Origin: Tetradesmus obliquus
Lineage: Eukaryota; Chlorophyta; Chlorophyceae; Sphaeropleales; Scenedesmaceae
NCBI GenBank assembly: GCA_030272155.1
Contig: CP126204.1
Coordinates: forward strand, 868,001 to 932,000
DNA length: 64,000 nt
Direction of reading: 5' to 3'
A program made the translations under genes and the position numbers. This document shows, piece by piece, positions 11,798 to 24,200 of this stretch (the stretch's first letter is position 1; every line of letters starts with the position of its first letter). Under the pieces are notes generated by a model. That model was given only the letters and a program-made list of their open reading frames with translations. It was not told the origin of the DNA and made no database searches.

Positions 11798-12841
11798 AGA
11801 GATGCCAGCAGAGGCTGTGCCAGTTTGATCAGCAGCCTCAGCTGATACTGCCGCATGTTGAGCTGAGCCAGCCGCCAGGGTTCTAGGGCTAGGGTTTGAC
11901 TGGCGCTTGCTGCTGAAACCCAGAGCAGCGCAGTGCTTGCTACAACCTCTGCTGCTGCAGCTGCCAGCCACAGATCTTGCTGCTGCTGCTGAGGTGGCGG
12001 CGGCTGCTGGCTCAGTTGCTGCAGCTGCTGCTGCAGCTCAGATACTGCCAGCACTGTGCCACTGGCAGCAGCGGCCAGCGCATGCGTAGCAAGTGCTCTG
12101 CTGCTGCTGCTGCTGCCAGTACTTTGTGCAGCAGCATCTGCATCGGCTGCCAATGCCTGCAGGCAATGCTGCAGCAGTGCTGCACCCAACTGCTGCTGCT
12201 GCTGCTTTTGCACATCACTACCGCTCTTCACTGTCAGCAGCACATGCGCCAGGTCTGATACTGCACCCTCCTGCTTAGTCACACCACTGCTGCTGCTGCT
12301 GCCAGTCAACCCTGCGGCCTGCAGCTGACTCAGCAGCTCTGCTGCCAACTGCCGAGGAACCACCTGCAAACTCCTCCAATAACTGCCGAGGTACCCCAGC
12401 ATTGATGACAGTCCCGCCAGTACCGCTGCTGATCTGGGCACCAGCAGCGCAGGGTGCAGACCGGCCAAAACCCTCCGCCATGCTGCCTGGCTGGCTGCGG
12501 CCTCTTCACTGCTAAAGCCTGCTGCTCCAGAACCTGATCCCAGATCCTGAACCCTGCTGTTAGGATCTAGCTCGTAAGGCAGCTGGCAGTTTGGTAAACT
12601 AACAAGTGCCTGCCCAACTTCTGACAAAACCGCAGGGTTTAACCAGTTGGCAGCAGCCTCTTGGGCAATGGCGGCTGCACAGCCAGGGCTTATCATTTGT
12701 GAGCCTAGGGTTTTGACGCCGCCCTGAACCGCCAGGGCGTGTCGCAGCAGCACATCCAGCAGCTGGTATGCTGCTGCTGTCAGCTGCCAGTGTAGAGTAG
12801 CCTCACCCTCACTGCTGCTGCTGCTGCTGCTGACTGCAGGG

Positions 12842-12884
<43 letters not shown>

Positions 12885-13008
12885 TTGGCGGCTGCAGTAA
12901 CGCTGCTACAAACTGGAACATAACGTCCATGTGAGCCAAGTGCACTCCATGCAGCGCTGATACCATCCAGATCCGCAGCGCCTCAAGCAGCATCAGCTGC
13001 GACACCAA

Positions 13009-13051
<43 letters not shown>

Positions 13052-14583
13052 AGCAGCATCTGCACCACTGTATCCAGCCCTGCTGTCCTCAGCAGCTGGC
13101 AGGCGAGTGGTGAGGAGGCACACAGCAGCCGCAGCAGCCGCAGCGCAGCTACCCTACTGTCACTACCCCTGTGCTGCTGCTGCTGCTGCTGCTGACTTGC
13201 TGCGCTGCTTGCAGCATCTACCTCCTTCAGATCAGTACTGTTACTTTTGCTGTTGGTAACACTGTTAGTAACATTGCCAACCGGCAGGTCCAGCAGGGCT
13301 AGCAGGGCCTCTGGCATGCCTTTGCAGCGCACGATGGCTTCTGCTGCTGCGCTGCTGCTGGCTGCTGCTGCCTCCAGCAGAGACAGCAGTGGGCCGACTG
13401 CCTCAGTGTCAGACCTGCAGGCAGAGTGAGTCAGCATGCGACGCGACCTGTGTCAGCTCGCGCTTATGTGTTGTAGCAAAGCAGAAGCGTGAAAGCATGT
13501 GCAGATACGGATGTTCACACAAGTTGTGGTCGGCTGCACCCAACCGTCTACAGGATGCAAGTGGCGCCTGTGCTGCAGCAGATACACGCCTTCTGTCATG
13601 GCCAACCCCAAACCCCAGACCCCAACCCCAACCCCCAGGCCTTACAAACGAAAACCTGCTGTTCAGTGCCGCAACTGTGCTGCAACAGGAAGCGCGGGCA
13701 TGGCAGCGGCTCCGTAGCCAGCAGCAAATTCACAGGACATTTGCATACATGCAAACACCAAACTTCCTCTCACCTGTGCTGTAGCAGGAAGCGCAGGCGT
13801 GGCAGCGGCTCCGTGGCTAGCCAGCCTGCTAGAAGGTCCACAGCAGCCAGGTCTTCAGGTGTCACTTCATCTTCCTGCAGGGTTTTGTCAAGCAGTGTGC
13901 GGTTCAGGAGCGGTTTAGAGCTGAGCGGAGAATCAGGCTGCAAATTGATCAGGGCCTGCTAGAGGGTACACAGCAGCCAGGGGTGTACCTCCTCATCCTG
14001 CAAGTGTATGGCAGGTGTGCGTGTGCAACCTAAAAAGCGTGACAGTAAGAGAGTGACTGAGCGAATGCAGAATGTGTCAGAGAGATGTGTCCTATCGCTA
14101 GCCAACTACCGCCAAATAGTTGACAGCGGCAGGGTAAAAGGATGCTCTTGAATACAATGCTAACCTGCCAGGTCACTGTATGTCAAACATCACTGCAGGA
14201 TCACAACGTGCTTTGCTGAAAAAACTACACACAGACACAACCCACCTCCTCATCTGCAAGCGCCGGCTGCTGCTGCTGCTGTGCTGCCGCTGCTGCTGCC
14301 ACCAGCCCCTGCACCCTATCCCAAGCTCCTGCCTTGCCCAGCCTCCTCAAGCTCACTCTTCTGCTCACTGGCCAGCTCAGCCCAGCAGCAGCACTGCAAA
14401 CCCCCACCCCAACCTCCTCTAATAAACCCTCACTAGGGCTAAGCCCTAGTAGCACAGCAGCAGCATCAGCAGCAGCAGACAGCACCTGCCCGTGCTCATC
14501 GTCTAACCCGAGCCGGCACAGCAGCACTGCACGCAGGGCGACGACGGCATACTCCCAGACTTGTGCCCAGTGCACACCTGTAC

Positions 14584-14636
<53 letters not shown>

Positions 14637-16253
14637 GTCTGCTGCTCATCTGCACGATTTGTACTGGTATCACCCTCCTGCTCCTGCTGCTGCTGCTGCT
14701 GCTCCAGCAGCACGGGCTGCTGCCGCAGCTGCCCATCTGCCCCCACATGCAGCACGCTCGGCTGCGCCCGCCGCAGCACTGCAGCCAGCATGCGGTACCC
14801 TGCTGCTCTTTGCGGCGCATGCCCACTCCTCATTAACACCCTCATCTCAGGCAAGCTGTAGCCCTGAGGTACAACACCTGCTGCTCTGCTCATGTTATCT
14901 CGCAGCAGCACCTCGGCATCTGGTGTCGGTGGGGTTTTGGCATCCGCCTGCTCTAAAACCTGGCCGTCGAGGCTAACCCGCAGCCGGGCCACCGGTGGGA
15001 GTGGCTCCAAGGAAGCTGGGGTTGTCGCTGCTGCTGCTGCTGCTGCCGCCTGTGCTTGGGATACGATGTGTGCTGCTGCAGACTGCTTGACTGCATCCCC
15101 CGGCTTTGATGCCTTGCCCTGCTGCTGCTGCTGCTGCTGCTGCTGTATCTTGCGGGCAGCAGGGCCAGCAAGGAAGCCCTTCTTGATGCCCCCACCTGCT
15201 GCTGCTGCTGCTGCTGCTGGCTGCGTCAGAGGCGCTGCTGCTGCTGCTGCTGCTGCTGGGTTGGCTGCAGCACTGGCAGATGCCTTGGCTGCCAGAAAGC
15301 CCTTCTTCATCCCAGGCGGTACAGCAGCAGCAGCTGCTGCAGCAGCACCACCAGCTGCTGCTGCTGCTGCTGCACCAGGCGCCTTTGCATCACCATTGCC
15401 ACTGCCATGCTGCTGCTGCTGCTGCTGCTTTTTGGCAGCGCGTGCCTTCAGGAATGCCAGTGCTGCTGGCGAGAAGCGGCCCGCCAGCTCCTCCTGTGCC
15501 TCTGCCACCTCTGCTGCTGACATGGCAGACATAGCAGCCAGGTTGCTCTCATGGATGCCAGCTGCCTCAGGCTTCCCAGCAGCAGCAGCAACAACAGCAG
15601 AGGGTGCGGCAGCAGCTGCTGCTGCAGAGGGTGGAGCAGTAGAAGGGGGCTGAAGTGCAGCATTGCTGCTGCTGCTGCCGGGCTGAGGTGTGCTGTCAGC
15701 TGCAAAAATGCTGCTGCTGGCTGCAGCAGCTGCTGCTGGTTGTTGTGGTGAGGCTGTGTGTGCGGCTCCTGCTGCTGTTGCTGCTGCTTGGCGCCTGCCC
15801 AATGCAAACTGCAAAAGGAAGGTGTGGCAAGAAGCGAGGCAGTGAGCAGCGCCGACAGCGCTTGTGTGGGTAGAGACGCAAGACGCAAGCAGCAAACAGG
15901 GCTGCTGCCACTGTTCAACAATGCATTGCACTGCACAGCACAGCAAGCGACAGCTCAGCACATTGTGTGGCGGGTACCTTAGTACCAGAGCACCCACAGT
16001 TCTTGCAAAACAACTGCTCCATGCCACCTTCACACATATTTACCTGCAAAACCTCGTGCTCCCGCACACACATGCGCACCTTTGACTGCTTGCGATGAAC
16101 AGCTGCAGGAAAAGATGCATTGCCTGCTGCTGCTGGTGGCTGCGGGGGTGCTGCTGCTGGGCCAACGCTCCTCTCCTTCACGTTGAAAAGTATGCCTGGG
16201 ATTGCAGGACACATAGGCTGCTCAGCAGAAGCAGTAGCAGAAGCATCTGTGCC

Positions 16254-16314
<61 letters not shown>

Positions 16315-16416
16315 GTTGTGCTGCTACGCTGTAGATCGCCTTCTGTTTCTTCAATGCCTCCGAAGCTATCATTAGCGGCATCAACAAAGTGCCCCTCTTG
16401 CTTGGCAGGGGCTGCA

Positions 16417-16496
<80 letters not shown>

Positions 16497-16765
16497 ATGT
16501 GCTGCTGCAGAAGCTTCTGCTGTCGGCTTCCTGCTGATCCGTGTCACGCGGGCTGCCGGCTTCGCAGCTGCTTGAGCTCTAATAAACTCCTCCTGCAGTG
16601 CATGCACAAGATGCTTCAGCGCAAAGCTCACAAGCTGTGCCAGTAGGCGTGACATATACGTACAGCTGATCGTGTGCGTTGCGGACTCGCCTGCAGCCGC
16701 AGCAGTCCCTCTTCATCGTCAACGTCTAGCTCTTGACGCCGATTGTATGTTTGGCTGTTGTCCAT
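9922..16765 (-). CDS. RPAP1: RPAP1 / MINIYO-like RNA polymerase II-associated protein 1
   Basis: Exons on the minus strand: 16765-16691, 16592-16080, 15808-14246, 13874-13774 (or from 13937), 13414-9922; all join in phase, about 1,915 aa. RPAP1 family proteins help assemble RNA polymerase II and import it to the nucleus; the plant orthologue MINIYO also drives cell differentiation. Evidence: a start region with EEGLLRLQ/EEFIRAQ as in family N-termini; 'FPAAVHRKQSK' joined to 'FALGRRQ'; an RPAP1_N-like block (AAMSAMSAAEVAEAQEEL, near residue 280); an RPAP1_C-like block (LRVSLDGQ ... GYSLPEMRVLMRSG ... QRAAGYRML, near residues 470-540); and a C-terminal helical region with LGDPMFASHVALLL and SALHLLPPPERC, a family hallmark. 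It is longer than plant MINIYO (~1,465 aa) because of poly-Gln, poly-Ala and poly-Ser runs. Exon 1 uses a GC donor (see finding). Confidence 0.85.
13676..14016 (-). repeat. Partial copies on both sides of RPAP1 exon 4
   Basis: The small exon 13874-13774 has a copy of its 5' part with acceptor at 13955-14016 (GATGAGGAGGTACACC against GAAGATGAAGTGACACC) and a copy of its 3' part at 13676-13724 (GGCATGGCAGCGGCTCCGTA against GGCGTGGCAGCGGCTCCGTG). Spacings are about 131 and 101 bp. The 5' copy contains an in-frame stop and the 3' copy lacks a GT donor, so the middle copy is taken as the real exon. Confidence 0.65.
16256..16315 (-). repeat. (CTG)n coding poly-Gln in RPAP1 exon 2
   Basis: About 19 uninterrupted CTG triplets, read on the minus strand as CAG = Gln. 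Confidence 0.9.
16423..16496 (-). repeat. (CTG)n coding poly-Ala in RPAP1 exon 2
   Basis: About 24 uninterrupted triplets of the same repeat, but read on the minus strand as GCA = Ala, one frame away from the poly-Gln run 110 bp downstream in the same exon. Confidence 0.9.
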
Positions 16766-16837
16766 GCTGCGTATCTGCGTGTTGCTGCAGGCAGGCTGCA
16801 GTGTGATCAGGCCAGCAGGCCAAGAGTGCGCATGCTG

Positions 16838-17490
16838 CTAGATAAGTTTGTTGACAAGCCCAGAAGCAGAAGCAAATGCCACCACATCAGCAATGCGAGT
16901 GTGCCTAGTAAGCGTCCAACTTTCAGGCATGTGCGTGCCAAGCCTGCAAGGCGTCACTGTTACTGACAGTTCACCATGCAGTTCTGGCAGCGCTACACGG
17001 CCTTGTATCTGCACATCATGGCAGTCAAGCCCTCGAGTGCTGAAGTACAACTACCACCTCTAATCAAAGCAATGATATACTTCTGTAACAAGCCTCTCTT
17101 ACTTCAGGCCATAGATCACTGCTTGTGCAACAGACTGTGCTCGTTGCTGCATGGCCTTTGCATCGCCTGGCAAGGTGCGCCCTGCAGGCACTCCGTCACC
17201 TGTAGTTGCATGGACCATGCTTTGTTGTTGGGGGTAGGTGGACGCATGCATGCACCGCAGACTCTGCTTCCTCATGCCATATGAAGCTCGCTGAGAAGCA
17301 TGTCTATCTGCACGCATTGCCAGCCAAGGGCAATCGTCCTGCTACTGCATGCTTGCATGGTGTGCACCGGTGCTGGTACCAGCAGCACTGACAGCACCAC
17401 AACGTGCAGCATGACAGTGCTTTTGTTGGCCTGCAGCTTGACTACAGCCGTAACAAATATGCCGTACAGCCCACTGAAGGCCTGCACCAT
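16838..17490 (-). CDS. Possible small gene of unknown function
   Basis: Two stretches on the minus strand read like ordinary protein without low complexity. One (about 17220-17110) contains DAKAMQQRAQSVAQAVIYGL and ends at a good donor, AA|GTAAGAG. The other (about 17043-16838) starts after CTTCAG and reads VALPELHGELSVTVTPC, ending FASASGLVNKLI and TAG; the two join in phase. An upstream stretch from ATG 17490 (MVQAFSGLYGIFVTAVV) is hydrophobic and could be the first exon, but the join between it and the next exon is not resolved. I do not recognise the family. It lies 73 bp upstream of the RPAP1-like start on the same strand. Confidence 0.3.
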
Positions 17491-17560
17491 CGATCCAGGC
17501 CTGGATGCCCTAGGGTGCTGCTTGCGCTAAACAGCATTGGAGGCCTGCATCTACAGAACA

Positions 17561-17671
17561 GTAGAGTAGAGCAGAGCAGACTAGAGCAGAGTAGAGCAGA
17601 GCAGACTAGAGCAGAGTAGAGCAGAGCAGACTAGAGCAGAGTAGAGCAGAGTAGAGTAGAGCAGAGTAGAC
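17561..17671. repeat. AGAGCAGACT-type minisatellite
   Basis: About 110 bp of purine-rich tandem repeat, unit about 25 bp made of GTAGA/GCAGA pentamers with CAGACTAGAG at the unit junctions. It lies between the RPAP1 side and the TSP1 gene promoter. The strong purine-strand bias (A/G with few C/T) is notable. The rest of 17672-18219 holds no exon I can support. Confidence 0.85.
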
Positions 17672-18219
17672 TCTGCGGCGCCGCAAAACCTGCTGCGCAT
17701 GCCCTGTGTTGGTGACGCATCACGCCCAGGCGCCAGGCTGATGCATGAGTCAGGACATGGAAACGCTGCTGACATGCATGCAGCTGTGCTGTTGTGCCAG
17801 GCGTTCAGTGGGCTGTGGGCTGGGGAATTCCACGCCAAACGTGCGTGGGCAAGGGCTCCCGCCAAAATGCCAGTTTTGCAGAAGGAGCGCTGATCGGCGA
17901 ACTTGAAGAGCTAAAGCAAATTCCAGCACACATCAGAACGTTTAAGCGAGACTCGACAGAAATGCAAAGGAAAGATTGGGCGAGGGGTGATGGACCATGA
18001 CCTGGTGACACCGAGCCGATTTGCGATCTTAACTTGTGGGCAGTCGAGCTGCATTTACTGAAATACTAAAACTACTGAACCTGGAATCTATGTCACACTT
18101 CAAACATGCACCAGCGGCGTAGCTGCACTGCCTTGGGAGGCTGACAGCAACCTGTGCCGATGGAATGCGCATCAAGCATGTGACGACCACCACATTTCGT
18201 TACACACCAGTTCGAACGT

Positions 18220-21200
18220 ATGCAGAATAAAGTCATGCAGCAGTGCAGCAGGCGGGGAACAGTGAGAGCGTTCGCGCTCTTGATCGCGCTGGCCGTGCTT
18301 GCTGCTGGAGGCGTGTCAGCTGCCGAAACAGGCGAGTGAAAGCGTATGCAACATACACTTTGATATAAATAGCTGTATGCAAGCGTGACTGCGTATTGCC
18401 AGCCAGATGTCGCTAGCCTGCACCTGCAGCAGCAGCTCTGAGCGGTGTCTGTTGTCTTGCATGGACAGCATGACAAGCAGCATTAGCGGCTTGATTGCGT
18501 GCGTAGTAATACCATCACGTGATTGATCTGCCTACACCGCTTTTCGTTGCTAAATGACAACAAGCAAACATGGCAGCTGCATCTGATGAGCACCAATGGT
18601 GAAAGTGCCGGCGCCCCGTGCAGCTGCGCTGCCAGCGAAATCATCACAGCACACTGTGCTGGGCCTCTACTTTGATATGCCATCAGACACGACACTCCTG
18701 CTGCAGCAGCTAATTCATGCACAATCAATCAATCTCACTGCAGGCACTAGAGAGCTCAGCAACCATGTAAGGAAGCCGCTGCAGTTTGGCAGGCTCTTCA
18801 GGCGGCGGCAGTCCCCAGCAGCAGCACCAGCACCAGCAGCACCCCCTGCTGAACCCACAGCAGCACCAGGTGAGCAGCCGGCTGTTTGCTGCTGTCGCGT
18901 GCTGTAAGCATCACATACCGTAACATGACTCATGATGTCATCTTTGTGACTGGCATGTGTGTCCTGCAAGCCACACCGCTGCTGCCCCTGAAAGCATGCA
19001 ATGCTATTGCGCTTCCTGCAGATGCCGGCTTGCTTGAGGCAGCAGCAGGGCAGGCATGCCAGGTGGGGGCCTGGGGTGCCTTCAGTGCGTGTGTGCGCAC
19101 AGGCTTGAATGAGTGGAGCCAGAGCAGGAGCAGGCCGCTGCTGCTGCCAGGGGCAAAGTGCCCAGAGCTGCTGGAGAGCACACCTTGCGGTAGGTGTTGA
19201 AGCGCCTGGTTGGTTTTGCAAGCATAAAAGCATGTTTGGACATGTATTTTGAAACATGCTGTAGCACTATTCAAGAAGATGACATGCAATTGTGTGCCCA
19301 GCTGTAATGCTTGACGTGGTCGCTGTTCCAGCTGCAGCACAGTTTGTTGTGGCATGCATCCTCCTGTAGGCTGCTTCACCTGTTATGCTTCACATGTGCT
19401 AGCTTTGACAACAACACCAACATTGTTCCTTTTTCCAAACCTGCAGAGCCGCAACTCCAGCCCAAGCCGACTGCAGATCAGCAGGCCCTGCAGCAGGTCA
19501 CCATGGCAGTAGCCACAGCTGTGCCCCTGGCCCTGCAGGCAGCAATGCATGGAGGCGCATTCAATCAAGCCCCAGATGCACGCGAGTTCAACCAGCCCAG
19601 AATATCTGCAGGAGATATTGCAGCTGGAAGGGAGCTTTGGAGCAGTCAGGCCAGCTCATATGACAGGCTCACATGTGTGCCATTCAATGGGCACCTAGGA
19701 CTGCTGGCAGAGAGGGTTCCAGCAGCAGCAGAGCTGATGGTGCGGCAGCAGCTGGCGGATGCTGCTGTTGCAGTGGATGCAACGCGCGCGGGGTTCAGCA
19801 GCGCAGATGTAAGGGCTCGAGCATCAGCATCAGCAGCAGCAGCAGCAGCAGCAGCAGGTGGCCTGGCAGCAGTGTCATGGGATGGCAAAGTGACGCTTGG
19901 AGCGAGGTTTTACCCTGAAGGGCCGCTGGCAGCTGCTGATGTGGCGCTTGCTGGCAAAGTCATGTCTGACCAGGCATACAACCTCATGCCTTGGATGAGG
20001 GTGCAGGTGAGTGTCCTTGCTGTCGCTGCAGCTGCTGTTCACTCATACCAGTAGTAGGACAAGCTACTGCTGACGCCTGGCTGAAATGTATGAAATGAGC
20101 TGTGAAGAGTGCCGATGCCAGCAGCTGTCCCAGGCTTGTGTGTTGAAACAAAAGCGCATTGTTGCATGCCTGTGCCTTCCTGGTTTTCACGTGCATGCGT
20201 TTCGCGTGACATGCCTTTTAGCATTCCACATGCAACTGCAGCAAGATTGTACCCTCAGATCTCAGACAGCGCGCGCTTGCATTGCTGCTCCGCTGCCACC
20301 TCGTTTTACATGCCGCCAAACTTGACAGGGGGAGCTGCCAGTGGCAAGTGCCTTCGGCCTACAAGTCGGCTACAACAGCGCGCAGCAGACAGTCAGCCTC
20401 AGCAGCAGCTCAAGCAACGCCTTCAGCCTGCTGTCAGCAGTCAGCCAGCCACTGCGGCGCATCTTTGACTTGCGCCCAAACTCAGCAGCAGTAGTACAGG
20501 ATCCAGCCTTGCAGGATTCGGAAGCAGCAGAGGCACAGCAGCAGCCGTTTCCTGTGCAAGCACTGCAGACGTCGCACGCAAGCCTAGCCATTAGCGACAG
20601 TGCAGGGGTGCTTGAGGCAGTAGTTGGCTTGAAAGGGCGGTACAGTCCTTCAGTATTGAGTGCGGCACTTGGGCTGCCTTTTCTACTGCCTGATAGTCTG
20701 TTCAGCATTGCAGCTGATCCGCTGCTGCTGTACAATGCAGTGCCTGCAGTGATGTATGTTGCTGTCACGGCAGATGTGCCTGCGATAGGCGTCACAGCAG
20801 CAACTAGCACGATCAACATACAGCCGGGGCAGCAGGTGTCACTACAGGTGAGCCCAGTTATGTCATATAGTGTTATTGTTATACACATGTTTCTGCCTGC
20901 AGTGATCTGGCTACAGTTGCCAGCTGCGGCATGCTTTGTCCTGGGCGCACCTTGCTGTCTGCCAGTCTGTTGCTGTTCTATGCAGCCACAGGAATGCAAA
21001 TTCCACAACTGAACCGCTTGTTTCACTCTCATGCTGACAATGCGTCTCTACCATCCGCCCTTGTCTCACCAGGTTTTGGGCGCTACCAAACCCATCCCAA
21101 ACTTATTGGTGCCAACCGACCTCACCCTGAGGGCCCTACCAGCTGGCGGCTTTTTGACAACCACAGAAGGCAGCTTGGCAGGCCTACCAATGTCAGTTGC

Positions 21201-24200
21201 CGTCAGTACCACACAGCAGCAAGGCGTGCTGGCAACGCTCACAGCAGTGAATGCTCCAGTGAAGCAGGTCAGGCCGTTGGTGGACGCATTGTTTGGCAAG
21301 CAGCAGCAGCAGCAGCTGCTGCCGCAGACGCTCTTGAGTTTCATCCAGTCAATGCAGTTCTCAAAGGTGACAGTTGTGTATGCCAAATCAGCCTCTGGAG
21401 CAAATGCAGCAGCAGCAGCAGCAGCTGCAGCAGCAGCAGCTGCCCCGGGCGCATTTGCCCTCATCGCAACTCCAAGCTTCGACGGAGCTCCAGACCTGAA
21501 GCAGATCGCCAATGCCCTGGGTTTAACCATCACAGACTTTGCCCTGACCTCAGCAGGATCCGGCCTAAACTTTGGCACAGTGAAGCCATTCAAGCTGCAG
21601 CTGCCGCCTCCATTCACAAGCACAGGCTCCACACTGCTGGCCTTAAATCAAGACAGTGCATTGCTTGAAGCTGTGCTGACTGGCAGTGTGTCAGCTGGCA
21701 TAAAGCTTCCAGGCATTGCTGCTGCAGTGCCTCTGCAGCTCACAGCTGATGTGTCAATGCGCAAGCCACTGACCCCAGCAGCGGCAGCAGCAGCAGCAGC
21801 ATCTGGCAGCAGCGAGAATGTCTTGCTGCAGCTCTCGGCGCTTGTCATGCGCCCGATCGCATTCGACAAGTTTGGTTTCGTGCAGTTTGGAGATGTGAGG
21901 CTCTCCGGGGCAGCCATTGGCGGCCTTTCAAGTGAAAGCTTGGGGTCTCTGAGTGTGTCTGCGCCGATCACGGTGTTTGGAGTGGAGGCTCCCTCATCCT
22001 TTGTGTTTGACAGGTGGGTGCTGCTGCCAAGGGTTGAATGTGTCATGGGGTGCAACTTGTGGGGTGTTGCGCATCATGTCCGCGCCGGTGACGGTGTTTG
22101 GGCAAGAGGCTCCGTCATCCTTCGTGTTAGACAGGTGAGTGCTGCTGCCAAGGGTTTAACGTGTCATGGGGTGAATTTTGTGGGGTTTTGCGCATCATGT
22201 CTGAGCCGGTGACGGTGTTTGGGCAGGAGGCGCCGGCATCCTTTGTGTTTGACAGGTGGGTGGTGTGCAGCAATGTTGCAGCATTGAGCGCCGGCGGCAG
22301 CACCCTGTCTGTATTAGCAAACTACACGCCCCTCAAGCGCCAGCGCTGCCTATTATGACACATGTCTTACTTGCATCCCTACATGTTGGACCAACTCCTT
22401 AGCTAATGCAACTTTGTGCTGGTTGCTGTGTTGTGCAGGCGCATGGAGCCCCTGGTTTTCCAGGCTGACTTGACTCAGGTTGATCTCACACTGCCGAAGC
22501 TCTGGCCTTACATAGTATGCCTTCATCAACGGCAAAATGTTTTGCTTGTTTGCTTTGTCTCTGCTGCGCAGGCGTATGCAGTCGCTGGTCTTCCTAGCAG
22601 ATCTGCCCCAGGTGGACCTCACACTGCTGCTGCACTCAGTCGGAGTGAAGCTCTGGCTCGGCAAGATGGACGTGCAGCTGACCCGCGTGCGGCAATCATA
22701 CGCAGATGTCGCATTCAACGGCGAATATATTACGCGTCCGGCTGGCATGTGGTTTGAAACAGATTTGAAGTTCCTCGGGATGACGTCAAAAACGAAGTTT
22801 GAATTGACAGAAGAGGGCGCCAGCTTCGTGTCGGACTTCAGCGCGGCAGAAGCGACCAAGGTGAGGCATGTTGCGCAGCAGCGGCGGTGCCAGCAGCAGT
22901 AGAACAGCGGCGGCGGCAGCGGCAGCGGCGGCAGCAGCAGCGGCGGCAGCAGCAGCAGCGGCGGCAGCAGCAGCGGCGGCAGCAGCAGCGACGGCAGCGG
23001 CGGCAGCAGCAGTGGCGGCTGCTGCCGCTGCGGGCATTGATGTCAGATGTCAGCAAGCAGCATCACACTGTGACCAGTGACCGCTTGCTAGGCATGGTTC
23101 AGCGAGTCATCCCAACTTCAAATGGAGCGACACTGGTGCCAATGTAGCTTGGGCACAGGCTGCCGCAGCCAAGGAGCCAGACGGCGTGCGTGTATGGTGA
23201 TGTGTAATAGTTGCACCGTGCATGTCAGGACCACAAGATGGCGCATAAGAAGCATGAGAAGCTAACAAAAAAACCAGTGATAACTTTATCCTCATAACCA
23301 TTGGCTGTGTTGCTGCGTGCAGGCATTCAAAGCTCAGACCACATCCCGGGTCCAAAGCATTTTGCAAGGCGTTGCTGCTGCCCTCCAATCAGCCGGCAGC
23401 AGCAGCAGTGTCGCTCCTGCTGAGCTGCTTGCTGCTCAAAGCGAGCTGGCCGACGCTACAGCTGCGTTTGAAGCAGCAAGAAAGAAGGTGGGTGATTTGC
23501 GTTGTCATCAAGACTGCAGCTGTTAAGTACTGTGGACACAGCAGCAGGTATCTGTGTTGCTTGTACACCTCCAGATTTTTAACCTCTGAATGTGCTCAGT
23601 TTGAAAAAGGATTGTACCTGTGATGACAAAACCAATCTGAGTGACAGCCATGGATATCGGCTGTAATGGCTGCGTTCTATCCTGCCCCGGATGTCCCCTG
23701 CAGGCGATCAACGCGGTGAATGCGGCCCGCAGCAGTGCCTCTGCAGCCGCCTTCAATGTTGACAGCCTCAGGCAGCAGCGCAGCCAAGCACTGGACACCG
23801 CCTTTGCACAGTACCAAACAGCGGACGCAGCATACGCTGCTGCTGTTTCCAAGGCGTTTGCAGATGCCAGCAAGGCAAAGGCGGCGCTTGAGAGGACACA
23901 GGAGGAGTGAGTGACAGAGCAGCAATGTGCTGTGCGGCTTCAGCTGTTGTGCATTGGCGCATTGAGTGACGTTGAGGAGCAAGTTTGAGCGAGTTTGCAT
24001 CCAGACGACAAGTTATTGTTTTCTTTAACAAAAAAACAGGTGCACTGCTGACATTGCCCTCTGGCGCTGGTGTGAGCTGATTTCCTAGTGTGCTTAGGAA
24101 GTTGCTGCTGTAATGTGTAATGCAGGTATTCAGCAGCTGTGGCAGCTGCCCAAATCAAGGTCGAAGCAGCACAGCTGGCAGCCAACCAGCTGCGCAGCAT

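Noticed and set aside
16592-16655. ATG 16655 as the RPAP1 start
   Set aside because: Sequence before GAGGAG at 16592 does not fit the family, while the 75-nt upstream exon does.
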